Shown in pieces: positions 26,062 through 34,809 of a DNA stretch of 64,000 bases. Source of the DNA: Amycolatopsis sp. WQ 127309 (GTDB lineage Bacteria; Actinomycetota; Actinomycetes; Mycobacteriales; Pseudonocardiaceae); assembly GCF_023023025.1 (NCBI RefSeq), contig NZ_CP095481.1, positions 5,221,001 through 5,285,000 on the forward strand. The letters run 5' to 3'. The position numbers and the translations under genes were made by a program. Position 1 is the first letter of the stretch, and every line of letters begins with the position of its first letter. Below the pieces are notes generated by a model. It had not been told where the DNA came from and searched no databases. It saw nothing but the letters and a program-made list of their open reading frames with translations.

Positions 26062-29000
26062 TCAGTCGAGGGGCAGCACCGTGGGAGTCAGCGCCGTCAC
26101 GGTTTCCGTGAGCAGGCTCGCGAGACCGTCGAAGCTTGCGGCCGCCGACAGGGCCGCCGTGTCCGGGACCCGGTCGAAGGCCAGCCGCAGGCGGTGGTGC
26201 AGCTGCGGTACGCGGTCCGCCGGGAACGTGTCCCGCTCGCCGGCGAGACCCTGCCAGGCCGCCGCCAGGGTGGCGCGGATGCGCTCCGGGGACGCGGCCG
26301 CCGCGGGTTCCGTGGTGCCGGGGCGCGCGAACGGGTAGCCGGGCAGGCGGACTCGCCTGATCCGGCGGTCGGTCAGCTCGACCTCGACGCCGCTGCACCA
26401 CAGCTGCGCCACGGCCTGCGGGCCGTTGCCCGCGACAGCCGTCAGCTCCGGACGGGTCGACGTCGCGGCCAGGAACTCGCCGCCGCCGAGGTCGACGACC
26501 ACCGCCGGCCGCCCGCCCGTCGCGGTGGCCAGCAGCTCCGGCGCGTCGGCCGGGTAGGTGAGGTGCTTGGCCCACAACCGGACGTCGAGGGGCCGGCCGG
26601 CCGGGGTGACGCCGTCCGGGGCGGCCACGGCGACCGCGGGGGTCGTGAACGTGACGGCGTCGAGGGTCTCGGTGAGCGTGCCGGGGTGGTCGAGGGCGGT
26701 GGCCAGGCGCAGGCCGTCGGCGTGCGTCAGGACGCCGGCGGCCACGGCGGCGGTCAGGTGGCCCACGCCCGAGCCGGTGACGACGTCGGGTGCGGCGCCG
26801 CGGCTGGTGAGCTGCGTGAGGAGCGCGTGCTGGGCGGCGAAGGCCAATGCAGCGGAGCCCTCGCCGGCGCTGAACGCGAACACCAGCCGCACCGGACGGG
26901 TCCGGTCCACCACGCCGGCGGCCACCGGGCCGGTGCTCAGCGCGCCGGCCCGCAGCGCGGCGGCCGCGCCGGCGGGATCGGCGGCCACGACGGCGAACCG
27001 GTGCGGGAACCGTTCGCGGCCGCGTTCCAGGGTGGCCGCGACCTGCGCGAGGTCGACGCCGGGGGAGGCGGTGAGGTGGTCGGCCAGCCGCCGCCGCGCC
27101 GCGGCGAGCGCCGCCTCGGACGCCGCCGACACCGCGACGACCTGGCTACCACCGCTCACCGGCTCGGCCGGAGCCTCCGGTGCCGCAGATCCGGCCGCGG
27201 GAGTGGCGGCGAGTACAGCCACGGAGTCCGGCCGAGTGCCGCCCGAGCCGAGAGACACGGCTGCCGGCGCGGCGGAAGCGACCGCAGAACCCGCGCCCAG
27301 CACCCCAGCGGAGGCGGCTGCGGGACCGGCAGTGACCGTCGCCCCAGCGGAGGCGACCGCAGGACCCGCGCCCGGCGCCCCAGCGGAAGCAGCCACCGGC
27401 GTGACGTTGGCCAGCAGTGCCACCTGCGCCCGCACCGTCGTGTGCCGCAGCAGTTCGCCGATCGATGGGGCCGTCGTGAACCGCGACCGCAGGCCCGCCT
27501 GCAGCTTCACCAGGATCAGCGAATGGCCGCCGACGTCGAAGAAGTTGTCGTCCATGGCGAACGTGTCGTGTTCCAGGAGTTCCGCCCACGCCGCCCGCAC
27601 CAGGTCCACAGTGGACTCGGCCGGAGCGGCAGGAGCGGCAGGAGCGACCACGGCGGGAACGGGAGCCGCGGCAGGAGCGTCCACGGCCTCGGGCAGCCGG
27701 CGCCGGTCGATCTTTCCGTTGGGTGTCAACGGCATCCGGTCCAACGGCACCAGGTACCGCGGCACCGCGAACACCGGCAGCACCTCGCGTGCGTGCCGCC
27801 GCAGCTCCTCGACCGTGCCGCCCGCGCCGAGGACCACGTACGCCGCGATCTCCTTCTCCTTGCGGCTGTTCAGGCACACCGTCACGAACGCGGCCTCGAC
27901 CGACGCGTGCGCGGCGAGGGCCGACTCGACCTCGCCCAGCTCGACGCGCTGGCTGCGGATCTTGACCTGGTTGTCGTTGCGGCCGATGAACTCCAGCCGG
28001 CCGTCCGGCAGCCAGCGCACCCGGTCGCCCGTGCGGTACAGCCGTGCGCCGGGCACGCCCGAATAGGGGTCGGGGATGAAGCGGCGCGCCGTCTCGCGCG
28101 GGTTGCCGAGGTAGCCGCGGGTGACGCCGGTGCCGCCCAGCAGCAGCTCGCCCGGCACGCCGCGGGGCGCCTGGCGCATCGTGGTGTGGTCGAACACGAC
28201 GTAGCCGTCGGTCTCCGGGACGACCCGGCCGATCGACAGCGTCCGCGTGTTCTCCTCGATCTCCGTGATCGGCGTCCAGGTCGTGGTGAACGAGTTCTCC
28301 GTCGGCCCGTAGCTGTGCAGCATGGTGCCCGGCGCGCTCCAGCGCAGCGCCTTCTCCAGGTGCGGCACCGAGACGATCTCGCCGCCGAAGTACACCCGGC
28401 GCAGGCCGGTGAACAGGTCCGGCACGTCCTCGACCAGCCGGTTGAGCAGCGGCGACGACACGATGAGCGTGGTGATCCCGCGCTCGCGGAACGCCGTGCG
28501 CAGCTCCGGCGGGCTCAGCGTCAGCTCCTTGTCGAAGATCACCAGCTCGGCGCCGTGGGTGAGGGCGCCCCAGACTTCGTAGGTCGCGCCGTCGAAGTTG
28601 AGCGGCGAGAGCTGGGAGACGACGTCGGTGTGGTGCAGCGGCACGAAGTCGGGGCGGTCGAGCAGCCGGACGAACCCGGCGTGCGGCCAGATGACGCCCT
28701 TCGGCCGGCCCGTGGACCCGGACGTGTAGAGCACGTTGAACGCCGTCGCCGGGTCGATCGCCACCTCCGGCGGGGTCCCCGGGTGGCGCGCGGCTTCCGC
28801 GAGGGCCTCGTCGACGAGGTAGATCGGGCACTTGGGCAGCCGCACGCGCTCGACGAACCCGGGCGCGCCGACGACCAGCCGCGGCCGGGCGTCGTCGAGC
28901 ACCATCTGCAGCTGGGCGTCGGGGTAGGCCGGGTCGAGCGGCAGGTAGGCCGCGCCCGCCATGAGCGTGCCCAGCCAGAACACGACCGACGCCGGGCTGG

Positions 29001-30504
29001 GCGGCAGCAGCAGCGCCACGAGCGACTCGGCGCCGAGGCCTTCGGCACGCAGCCAGTTCGCGACGGCACCGGCGCGCGCGACGAGCTCGGCGTAGGTGAG
29101 GACTTCGTCGTGGTAGCGGACGGCGACGGCGTCCGGGCGCAGCTCGGCCTGCCGGCGCACCATGTCGTGCAGCAGCACCCGGTTGACCGGCTCGGTCTCG
29201 GTCACCGGACGGGCGGGCACGAACGGGTCGCAGGCGGCGACGAGCGCGCCGCAGGTCGCGGCGGGATCGGCGACGGCGTCGGTGAGGAGCTTGACGAGCT
29301 GGGCGAGCAGCACTTCGGCGGTGCTGTCGCGGTACACCAGCGTGTCGTGGTCGACGCGCAGCCGGATGTGCGCCTCGCCTTCCAGCGCCGCCAGCGACAG
29401 GTCGTACTTGCCCGCGGTGGTCTCGTGCTCGACGACCTCGATCGTCGTGTCCCCGGCGGCCCAGGACAGCTCCTGCTCCGGGAAGTACATGAACACGCTG
29501 TTGTCGATGAGGGACGCGCCGCCGTCGCGGCGGATGTCGCGCAGCCGGGCCGACGGGACGGCCGAGTGCTCGAGCGAGTCGAGCACCTGGTCGCGCACGC
29601 GGTCGACCAGCGCTTCGAACGGCTCGGTGAAGTCGAGCGCGCTGCGCACCGGGAGCACGCGGGCCAGCAGGTCGACGCGCTCCTCGTCCTCGGGCGTGCG
29701 GGCGGCGAACAGCATGCCGGTGGTGCCGTCCGCGGTGGCGCTCCACGCGTGCAGCAGCGTCAGCCACGCGCTCAGCACGACCGACGCGGGCGAGGCCAGC
29801 CGCTCCCGGGCCACCGCGCGGACGCGCTCGAGGAGGTCCGCGGTCAGCAGGGTCTCGTGGAAGCCGGCCGGGCCCGGCGCCGAGCCGGGGCGGTTGCGGT
29901 CCGCGATCGGCGCGAGCGACGGCGGCTGGTCGGCCAGCAGGCCCGACCAGTACGCGGTCAGCTCGCTGTCGGGAACGTCCACAGTGGACTCGACAGCCGG
30001 CAGTGGCGCGTCCCACGGCGGCCGCCCGGCGACGCGCTCCCGGTAGGCGTGCACCAGGTCCCGCGCCACGATGCCCTGCGACCAGCCGTCGGACACGACG
30101 TGGTGCACGGCCAGCACGAACAACGCGCCGTCGTCGGCGTGCAGGAGCGTGCCCCGCACGAGCGGCGCGGAACCGAGGTCGAACGGCTGGGCGGCGATCG
30201 CCGCGGCCCACTCCAGCGCCGGGGCCCGGTCGTAGCGGCCGGGCCGCCGGTGCTCGACGAACGGGACGGGCGGGCGGTGGTGCACCACCTGCACCAGTTC
30301 GCCGTTGTCGGCGAGGAACGCGCTGCGCAGGTTCGGGTGCCGCTCGACGACGTCGCCGAGCGCGCTCCGCAACGCCGCGACGTCGACGCCGGGGGTGAAC
30401 TCCAGGTCGAGCGGGATGGTGAACCGGGCGGACTCCGGTTCCCGCTGCATGGCGAGCCACACCTCGGTCTGCTCGGCCGTCGCGGGCCTGCGCGTCTCGG
30501 TCAC
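26062..30504 (-). CDS. NRPS module C-A-T with a C-terminal inactive acyltransferase (NRPS1)
   Basis: A 1480-aa synthetase. C domain 1-430 has the intact HHVVSDG (134-140). A domain 440-945 has VLYTSGSTGRPKG and the specificity residues D638-G639-Y642-I681-Y705-G707-S731-F739-T740-K931; I know no match for DGYIYGSFTK. T domain 960-1035 has VGGHSL with Ser995. After an Ala-rich linker (1037-1118), residues 1120-1200 look like a PKS KS-to-AT linker, 1205-1345 like an AT domain and RRVRLPGYPF (about 1383-1392) like a post-AT linker. The AT nucleophile motif GHSxG is replaced by GSGVG (1244-1248) and the segment with the catalytic His is missing, so it should be inactive. The last 80 residues may be a relic carrier domain without the serine. 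Last gene of the leftward operon; GTG start. Confidence 0.9.
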   Translation of the reverse strand: MTETRRPATAEQTEVWLAMQREPESARFTIPLDLEFTPGVDVAALRSALGDVVERHPNLRSAFLADNGELVQVVHHRPPVPFVEHRRPGRYDRAPALEWAAAIAAQPFDLGSAPLVRGTLLHADDGALFVLAVHHVVSDGWSQGIVARDLVHAYRERVAGRPPWDAPLPAVESTVDVPDSELTAYWSGLLADQPPSLAPIADRNRPGSAPGPAGFHETLLTADLLERVRAVARERLASPASVVLSAWLTLLHAWSATADGTTGMLFAARTPEDEERVDLLARVLPVRSALDFTEPFEALVDRVRDQVLDSLEHSAVPSARLRDIRRDGGASLIDNSVFMYFPEQELSWAAGDTTIEVVEHETTAGKYDLSLAALEGEAHIRLRVDHDTLVYRDSTAEVLLAQLVKLLTDAVADPAATCGALVAACDPFVPARPVTETEPVNRVLLHDMVRRQAELRPDAVAVRYHDEVLTYAELVARAGAVANWLRAEGLGAESLVALLLPPSPASVVFWLGTLMAGAAYLPLDPAYPDAQLQMVLDDARPRLVVGAPGFVERVRLPKCPIYLVDEALAEAARHPGTPPEVAIDPATAFNVLYTSGSTGRPKGVIWPHAGFVRLLDRPDFVPLHHTDVVSQLSPLNFDGATYEVWGALTHGAELVIFDKELTLSPPELRTAFRERGITTLIVSSPLLNRLVEDVPDLFTGLRRVYFGGEIVSVPHLEKALRWSAPGTMLHSYGPTENSFTTTWTPITEIEENTRTLSIGRVVPETDGYVVFDHTTMRQAPRGVPGELLLGGTGVTRGYLGNPRETARRFIPDPYSGVPGARLYRTGDRVRWLPDGRLEFIGRNDNQVKIRSQRVELGEVESALAAHASVEAAFVTVCLNSRKEKEIAAYVVLGAGGTVEELRRHAREVLPVFAVPRYLVPLDRMPLTPNGKIDRRRLPEAVDAPAAAPVPAVVAPAAPAAPAESTVDLVRAAWAELLEHDTFAMDDNFFDVGGHSLILVKLQAGLRSRFTTAPSIGELLRHTTVRAQVALLANVTPVAASAGAPGAGPAVASAGATVTAGPAAASAGVLGAGSAVASAAPAAVSLGSGGTRPDSVAVLAATPAAGSAAPEAPAEPVSGGSQVVAVSAASEAALAAARRRLADHLTASPGVDLAQVAATLERGRERFPHRFAVVAADPAGAAAALRAGALSTGPVAAGVVDRTRPVRLVFAFSAGEGSAALAFAAQHALLTQLTSRGAAPDVVTGSGVGHLTAAVAAGVLTHADGLRLATALDHPGTLTETLDAVTFTTPAVAVAAPDGVTPAGRPLDVRLWAKHLTYPADAPELLATATGGRPAVVVDLGGGEFLAATSTRPELTAVAGNGPQAVAQLWCSGVEVELTDRRIRRVRLPGYPFARPGTTEPAAAASPERIRATLAAAWQGLAGERDTFPADRVPQLHHRLRLAFDRVPDTAALSAAASFDGLASLLTETVTALTPTVLPLD
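27272..27392. repeat. 75-bp-period tandem repeat in the NRPS1 linker
   Basis: A 46-bp unit at 27272-27317 recurs at 27347-27392 with about six differences. It encodes ASAG-xx-GAG-x-AVASA twice (residues about 1039 and 1064) in the flexible linker between the T domain and the AT relic. Confidence 0.7.
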
Positions 30505-30534
30505 GGGGTTCCTTTCACGGTCGGGAAAGCCTGG

Positions 30535-30798
30535 TCAGTTGCTCGCCCGGCGCCGCACGACGAAGTCGGCGATCGTGCTGATGGACCGGAAGTTCACCGG
30601 CGTGAAGTCGGTGTCGGAGATGGGGACGCCGAACTGCTGCTCGCACCGGGCGCGGAGCTCGACGAAGCCGAGCGAGTCGAGCCCGAGCGTCTCCTGCAGG
30701 CTGTCGTCGGCGTGGATGCCGTCGGCCGGGACGTCGACGTACAGGTCGGCGACCAGGATCTCGCGCAGTGTGTCTTCCAGGGCGATTTTCGGGGACAT
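30535..30798 (-). CDS. Stand-alone acyl carrier protein
   Basis: An 87-aa carrier protein with LGLDSLGFVEL, where the Ser takes the phosphopantetheine arm. The sequence (ETLGLDSLG, acidic helix 2) is closer to acyl than to peptidyl carriers. It lies between the ketopantoate-reductase-like gene and NRPS1 in the MbtH operon, so it may hold an acyl starter or a side chain used by NRPS1. Confidence 0.9.
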   Translation of the reverse strand: MSPKIALEDTLREILVADLYVDVPADGIHADDSLQETLGLDSLGFVELRARCEQQFGVPISDTDFTPVNFRSISTIADFVVRRRASN

Positions 30799-30808
30799 GA
30801 TCGCGTCC

Positions 30809-31699
30809 TCACTCTCGGTTTCCGGCGGGCAACGGCGTGCCCGCGTCGTGACGGGCCCGGTGCACGAGCTCGTCGGTGGCCGGGGTCGGGATGGCGTGCC
30901 GGGCGCCGGCTTCGCGGACCGGGCCGGCGATCGCGTCGAGCTCGCCCGCCTCGCCGCGTTCGACGTCGCGCTGCAGCGACGTGCGGGTCCGGCCGGGGGC
31001 GCGGGTGAGCGCGCGCAGGACGCGGTCGCGGTCGAGCCGGGCGCCTTCGGCCCGGCCCGTCGCGCACGCTTCGTCGGCGCAGGCGAGCATCAGCCGGGTC
31101 AGGTCCTCGTCTTCGCGGACCGCGTCGAGGGGCCCGCCGGCGCACGTCGTGGCGAGCGCGAGCGGTGCGAGCAGGGCGAGCTTGCGCCAGAGGACGTCGG
31201 CCGCGGAACCGCCGTCCGTGCAGCCGATCCCGGCCGCGGTCAGCGCTTCGACGACGACCTCGGGCGGCCCGGCCAGCTCGATCTCGGTGAAGAGGGACTC
31301 CTGGCGGACCTCGCCGACGGCGGTGCGGGTGGCCTCGATCCGGATCGAGCCCGCGACCACCCGGTCGCCGAAGCGTTCCCGCAGGGGCGGCAGGTGCCCG
31401 GTGCCGTTGAGCAGCGGGACGACGACGCCGACGTCAGCGGCCACGGCGGTCAGCGCGCCGGGCAGGTCGGGGTGCTTGACGCAGACCCACAGCACGTCGG
31501 CGGGCCCGGTCAGGCGAGCGGCGGCCGGGACCGCGACGGTGAAGCCCTCGCGGAGGCCCTGCCGCACCGTGACACTGCCGCCGTAGCGCGCGAGGGAAGC
31601 GGGCCGCAGCAGGAGCGTGACGTCTTCGCCGCCGCGGGCGAGGGCGGCGGCGAGCGCGAGCCCGACCCCGCCCGCGCCGAGGACCGCGTGCCGGCTCAT
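30809..31699 (-). CDS. Ketopantoate-reductase-like (PanE/ApbA family) oxidoreductase
   Basis: A 296-aa NADP-dependent 6-phosphogluconate-dehydrogenase-fold enzyme. The cofactor loop is AVLGAGGVGLALAAAL at residues 4-19, VCVKHPDL matches the family VxxKxxD/xL element carrying a conserved Lys, and the C-terminal helical domain ends near 280. Primary metabolism needs one PanE, so a copy inside a biosynthetic operon probably reduces a branched 2-keto acid building block. The ATG overlaps the MbtH stop (ATGA). Confidence 0.8.
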   Translation of the reverse strand: MSRHAVLGAGGVGLALAAALARGGEDVTLLLRPASLARYGGSVTVRQGLREGFTVAVPAAARLTGPADVLWVCVKHPDLPGALTAVAADVGVVVPLLNGTGHLPPLRERFGDRVVAGSIRIEATRTAVGEVRQESLFTEIELAGPPEVVVEALTAAGIGCTDGGSAADVLWRKLALLAPLALATTCAGGPLDAVREDEDLTRLMLACADEACATGRAEGARLDRDRVLRALTRAPGRTRTSLQRDVERGEAGELDAIAGPVREAGARHAIPTPATDELVHRARHDAGTPLPAGNRE

Positions 31700-31890
31700 G
31701 CGGACCGGCGGACCGAGCGCGGCGTGATGTCGCGCCACGTGCCGGCGACGTGGTCGAGGCAGGCCTCTTCGGTGCCGGTGAACCCGGCCGCCGCCCAGCC
31801 GTCCGGGAGCGCGAGCCCGGCGGGCCACACCGAGTACTGCTCTTCGCCGTTCACCACGGCGATGTACGTGGCCTCGTTCGTCTCCGGCAC
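31696..31890 (-). CDS. MbtH-family NRPS chaperone
   Basis: A 64-aa MbtH-like protein with the signature residues NGEEQYSVWPAGLALPDGW and a downstream CLDHVAGTWRDITP. Such proteins bind A domains and are needed for their folding or activity. The GTG at 31890 gives the usual length, with a GAG-rich site upstream. It heads the leftward operon and may serve both NRPSs. Confidence 0.93.
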   Translation of the reverse strand: MPETNEATYIAVVNGEEQYSVWPAGLALPDGWAAAGFTGTEEACLDHVAGTWRDITPRSVRRSA

Positions 31891-31923
31891 TTCTCGCTCG
31901 CCCCCACTACGCACCGCACGTCG

Positions 31924-31943
31924 GGTCCGGGTGCCCCCGGACC
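31924..31943. promoter_or_regulatory. Inverted repeat upstream of the MbtH gene
   Basis: GGTCCGGG-TGCC-CCCGGACC is a perfect 8-bp repeat 34 bp before the MbtH start, in the divergent promoter region of the two cluster operons. It can be an operator or a leader hairpin. The AT-rich stretch at about 32020-32090 to its right probably holds the promoters; TTGAGT at 32053 is a possible -35 for the rightward operon. Confidence 0.45.
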
Positions 31944-32155
31944 ACTGCCGGATTCGACGTTAGCGACTCGGCCGGAACCGCCCTTCTCCATTTCTGCGTA
32001 TTCTCGCAAGGGCGCTCGGCGTGGCGGAGAAGATATTCGAAAATGCTGTGATTTGAGTCACCTTTCATTTTGGTTGCTGTGATCGCTCGATGACTGCCAC
32101 TGTGAGGCATCAGGGGCGGTCGGCCCCGTCATATTCACACTCTGGGGGTCGTTTC

Positions 32156-32995
32156 GTGGTGCGGCGGGAAGGCGAAGAGGGCGATCGTGAGGTCCGGACG
32201 CTCAATCCATCCCAATCGAATCCGCGCCTGCGGTACGAATTCGACCGCGGCAGCGGTTACGAGACCGAGCTGAGGCTGACCGCTGCCCTCTCGGCACTGA
32301 TTCCCGAAGACGAGCTCCTGCACTCCGACCACCGCTTCTTCCAGATCGTGCACCTGCTGACCGAGTACTGCTGGGTCGCGGTGCACCACAGCCTGTGCGA
32401 CCTGACCGCGGCCCTCGCGAAGGGCGACCCGATCACGGCGACCCGGCACCTCGTCCGCTGCACCGACTCCGCCGGGCTGACCGTCGAATGCCTGCGCGTG
32501 ATGACGAACTCCCTCGCGCAGGTGTCCTTCCTGCAGATGCGCAAGGACCTGGCCGGCGCGGCCTCGGGTCTCGCGTCGCCCGGCTCGCGCAACGTCCGCC
32601 GCGCCGCGCACGCCGTCTGGACGGAGTTCGAGGCCGCCGTCACCGCCGCCGGCGTCACGATGGCCGACCTGGTCGAGGCGACCGGCCCGGACACGTCGGC
32701 GGCCCCGGCCACGATGCAGCTCGCCGAGGTGATGACCGGCCTCCAGCGGTTCGACACGCAGGTCCTCGAGTGGAAGCAGGTCCACATCAACCTCGTGTGG
32801 CAGATGCTCGGGGGCCAGCCCCGCGCCGCCGACGAGGACGAGGACGCCGACGACCGGCCGCGGAGCATGCGCGGCCGCTCCATCTCCGACCTGGAGCGGC
32901 TGGCCGTGCGCCCGCTGTTCCCGAAGCTGTGGTTGCAGAACACCGCGGTCTACCGCGCGGCGAGCGCGGTGGCCCCTGAAGAAGAGGCGGCATGA
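32156..32995 (+). CDS. Tryptophan-2,3-dioxygenase-superfamily haem protein
   Basis: A 279-aa helical protein. LLHSDHRFFQIVHLLTEY (His66) matches the family segment HDExLFIxxHQxxELW with the distal His, and LEWKQVHINLVWQMLGG (His210) matches the segment with the proximal haem ligand. ASGLASPGSRNVR fits the ASGxxSxxFR loop. The pattern supports a haem enzyme of the TDO fold but not necessarily tryptophan oxidation; related proteins hydroxylate aromatic amino acids or oxygenate indoles. An acidic linker at about 226-236 is extra. The start is uncertain: GTG at 32156 is used, ATG at 32090 is possible. First gene of the rightward operon. Confidence 0.7.
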   Translation: MVRREGEEGDREVRTLNPSQSNPRLRYEFDRGSGYETELRLTAALSALIPEDELLHSDHRFFQIVHLLTEYCWVAVHHSLCDLTAALAKGDPITATRHLVRCTDSAGLTVECLRVMTNSLAQVSFLQMRKDLAGAASGLASPGSRNVRRAAHAVWTEFEAAVTAAGVTMADLVEATGPDTSAAPATMQLAEVMTGLQRFDTQVLEWKQVHINLVWQMLGGQPRAADEDEDADDRPRSMRGRSISDLERLAVRPLFPKLWLQNTAVYRAASAVAPEEEAA

Positions 32996-33528
32996 CGCAG
33001 GAAACGAAAACCCCGGCCCCGCTCACGGTCCTGGCGACGGCGCGGACCACGCTGTGCGAGGTCCCGTTCGACGAGGTCCGCGCGATCCTCGCCGGCGAGT
33101 CCGGCGCGGGGAAGTGGGCCTGGGCGCCCGGCTACCCGTTCGACGGGACGCTCGGCGGCGCGAAGCTCGTGCTGCGGATGGTCACCGCCGACGCCTACCG
33201 GCCGGGGTTCGGCCTGTACCAGATCGTCGACGGCGAATCCGGGCTCGCGATCGGCGACGTCGGCTTCCACGCCGCGCCCGACGCGGCGGGGGAGGCCGAG
33301 ATCGGCTACGGCCTGATCGAGGCGTTCCGGGGCCGCGGGCTGGCCACCGAGGTCGTCGAGGCGCTGCTGACCTGGACGTTCGAGCAGCCCGGCGTCACCG
33401 CCGTGCTCGCCGAGACCGACGAGGACCACCTGCCGTCGCGGCGGGTGCTGGAGAAGAACGGGTTCGCGTTCCTCGGTTCCGACGGCGAAACCCGCAACTA
33501 CGCGAAGCGGCGGGAGCCCGGGTCATGA
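32992..33528 (+). CDS. GNAT-family acetyltransferase (RimJ/RimL type)
   Basis: A 178-aa acyltransferase. The acetyl-CoA site is GYGLIEAFRGRGLATEVVEA, with the later ETDEDHLPSRRVLEKNGF typical of the RimJ/RimL group. Coupled at both ends (ATGA overlaps), so it is an integral cluster gene. It could acetylate an intermediate or provide self-protection. Confidence 0.85.
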   Translation: MTQETKTPAPLTVLATARTTLCEVPFDEVRAILAGESGAGKWAWAPGYPFDGTLGGAKLVLRMVTADAYRPGFGLYQIVDGESGLAIGDVGFHAAPDAAGEAEIGYGLIEAFRGRGLATEVVEALLTWTFEQPGVTAVLAETDEDHLPSRRVLEKNGFAFLGSDGETRNYAKRREPGS

Positions 33529-34799
33529 CCAAGGTGGCGGTGTTCGAATCGGCCGACGCGTCCGGGCTGCCGGACCTGCTCGACGCGGCGGCGGACTGGT
33601 GCGAGCTGGTCGTCGTCAACGCGGGCCCGCAGCCGTGGTCCGCCGACGAGCGGGAGGGGATCGCCGACCTGGCCGAGGTCGTCGAGGCCGCCGGGCTGGA
33701 CGCCGGCACCGTCGCCGCGCGGCTGGCCGCCCTCGACGTCGACGGCGTGCTGACGCTGGAGGACGAGTGGATCCCGCTCGTCGCCGCGGTGGCGGCCCGG
33801 CTGGACCTGCCCTACCACGACGAGGCGACCGCCGAAGCCGTCACGCACAAGGACGTCCAGCGCGCGCGGCTCGCCGGCACCGACCTCGGCGTGCGGGCCG
33901 CGGCCTTCACCGACGAGACGTCGCTGGCGGCCGCGATCGAGGCCGTCGGGTTCCCCGCGGTGCTCAAACCCGTGCGGGGCAACGGAAGCCTCAACGTCTA
34001 CACCGTCGACCACGAGCCCGGCCTGCGGGCGGCGCTGATCGAGGCGGCCGGCACCGCGCCGTCGGTCCGGGCGAACTTCAACCTGGGCCACGGGTCCGCG
34101 GGCGCGCGGACGTGGCTGCTCGAAGAACGGCTGATCGGGATCCCGCACCCGGAGGGCGACTGGCTCAGCGACCACTTCTCGGTCGAGGTGCTGTCGCTGG
34201 GCGAAGGCGAGCACTGGCCGTTCTGGCTGTCCGACCGGTTCCCGCTGATCCCGCCGCTGCGCGAGACCGGGATGACCGGGCCGTCGCTGCTGCCCCTGGA
34301 CGTGCAGCGGCTGGCTTCCGACCGCGCCGCCGCGATCCTGACCACGCTCGGCGTCACGACCGGGATCACGCACCTGGAGTTCAAGCTCACCGCCACCGGC
34401 CCGCGGCTGATCGAGGTCAACGGCCGGCTCGGCGGGTTCCTCTCGTCGATCGTCCCGCACGTCAGCGACCTGAACCCGGTGCGGCTGGCGCTGGAGGCGG
34501 CCGTCGGCAAGGCCGAACGCCGTCCGGTCGTCCCGACCGGGTACGCGGCCTGCGTGTTCACCCACGTCCCGCTGGGCGGCGGGCGGATCACGGCGCTGGC
34601 AGACCCCGGCGAGCTCGTCCGCGAGCCCGGCGTGTGGCGGGTCGACGTCCGCAGCGCGGTCGGCGAGACGCCCGACTACCGCACCGGCACCAACGGGCGG
34701 CTGCAGAACGTCTGGGTCGAGGGCGCGACGGGGGCCGAGCTGCACGCCGCGTTCGTCACCGCGGACGCGTTCGTCGCCGACGGCAACCGGTTCGAGTGA
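33525..34799 (+). CDS. ATP-grasp ligase
   Basis: A 424-aa ligase of the carboxylate-amine type. VLKPVRGNGSLNVYTV holds the ATP-binding Lys and flexible loop, and HLEFKLTATGPRLIEVNGR has the Mg-binding Glu-x-Asn pair. Enzymes of this architecture join an amino acid to another amine through an acyl phosphate, outside NRPS logic. In this cluster it could add or cap a residue. Start by ATGA overlap with the GNAT gene. Confidence 0.85.
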   Translation: MTKVAVFESADASGLPDLLDAAADWCELVVVNAGPQPWSADEREGIADLAEVVEAAGLDAGTVAARLAALDVDGVLTLEDEWIPLVAAVAARLDLPYHDEATAEAVTHKDVQRARLAGTDLGVRAAAFTDETSLAAAIEAVGFPAVLKPVRGNGSLNVYTVDHEPGLRAALIEAAGTAPSVRANFNLGHGSAGARTWLLEERLIGIPHPEGDWLSDHFSVEVLSLGEGEHWPFWLSDRFPLIPPLRETGMTGPSLLPLDVQRLASDRAAAILTTLGVTTGITHLEFKLTATGPRLIEVNGRLGGFLSSIVPHVSDLNPVRLALEAAVGKAERRPVVPTGYAACVFTHVPLGGGRITALADPGELVREPGVWRVDVRSAVGETPDYRTGTNGRLQNVWVEGATGAELHAAFVTADAFVADGNRFE

Positions 34800-34809
34800 G
34801 GGGACGACG

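Noticed and set aside
29100..30504. C domain of NRPS1 as a degenerate domain like that of NRPS2
   Set aside because: HHVVSDG is intact and the length is normal, so it should be active.
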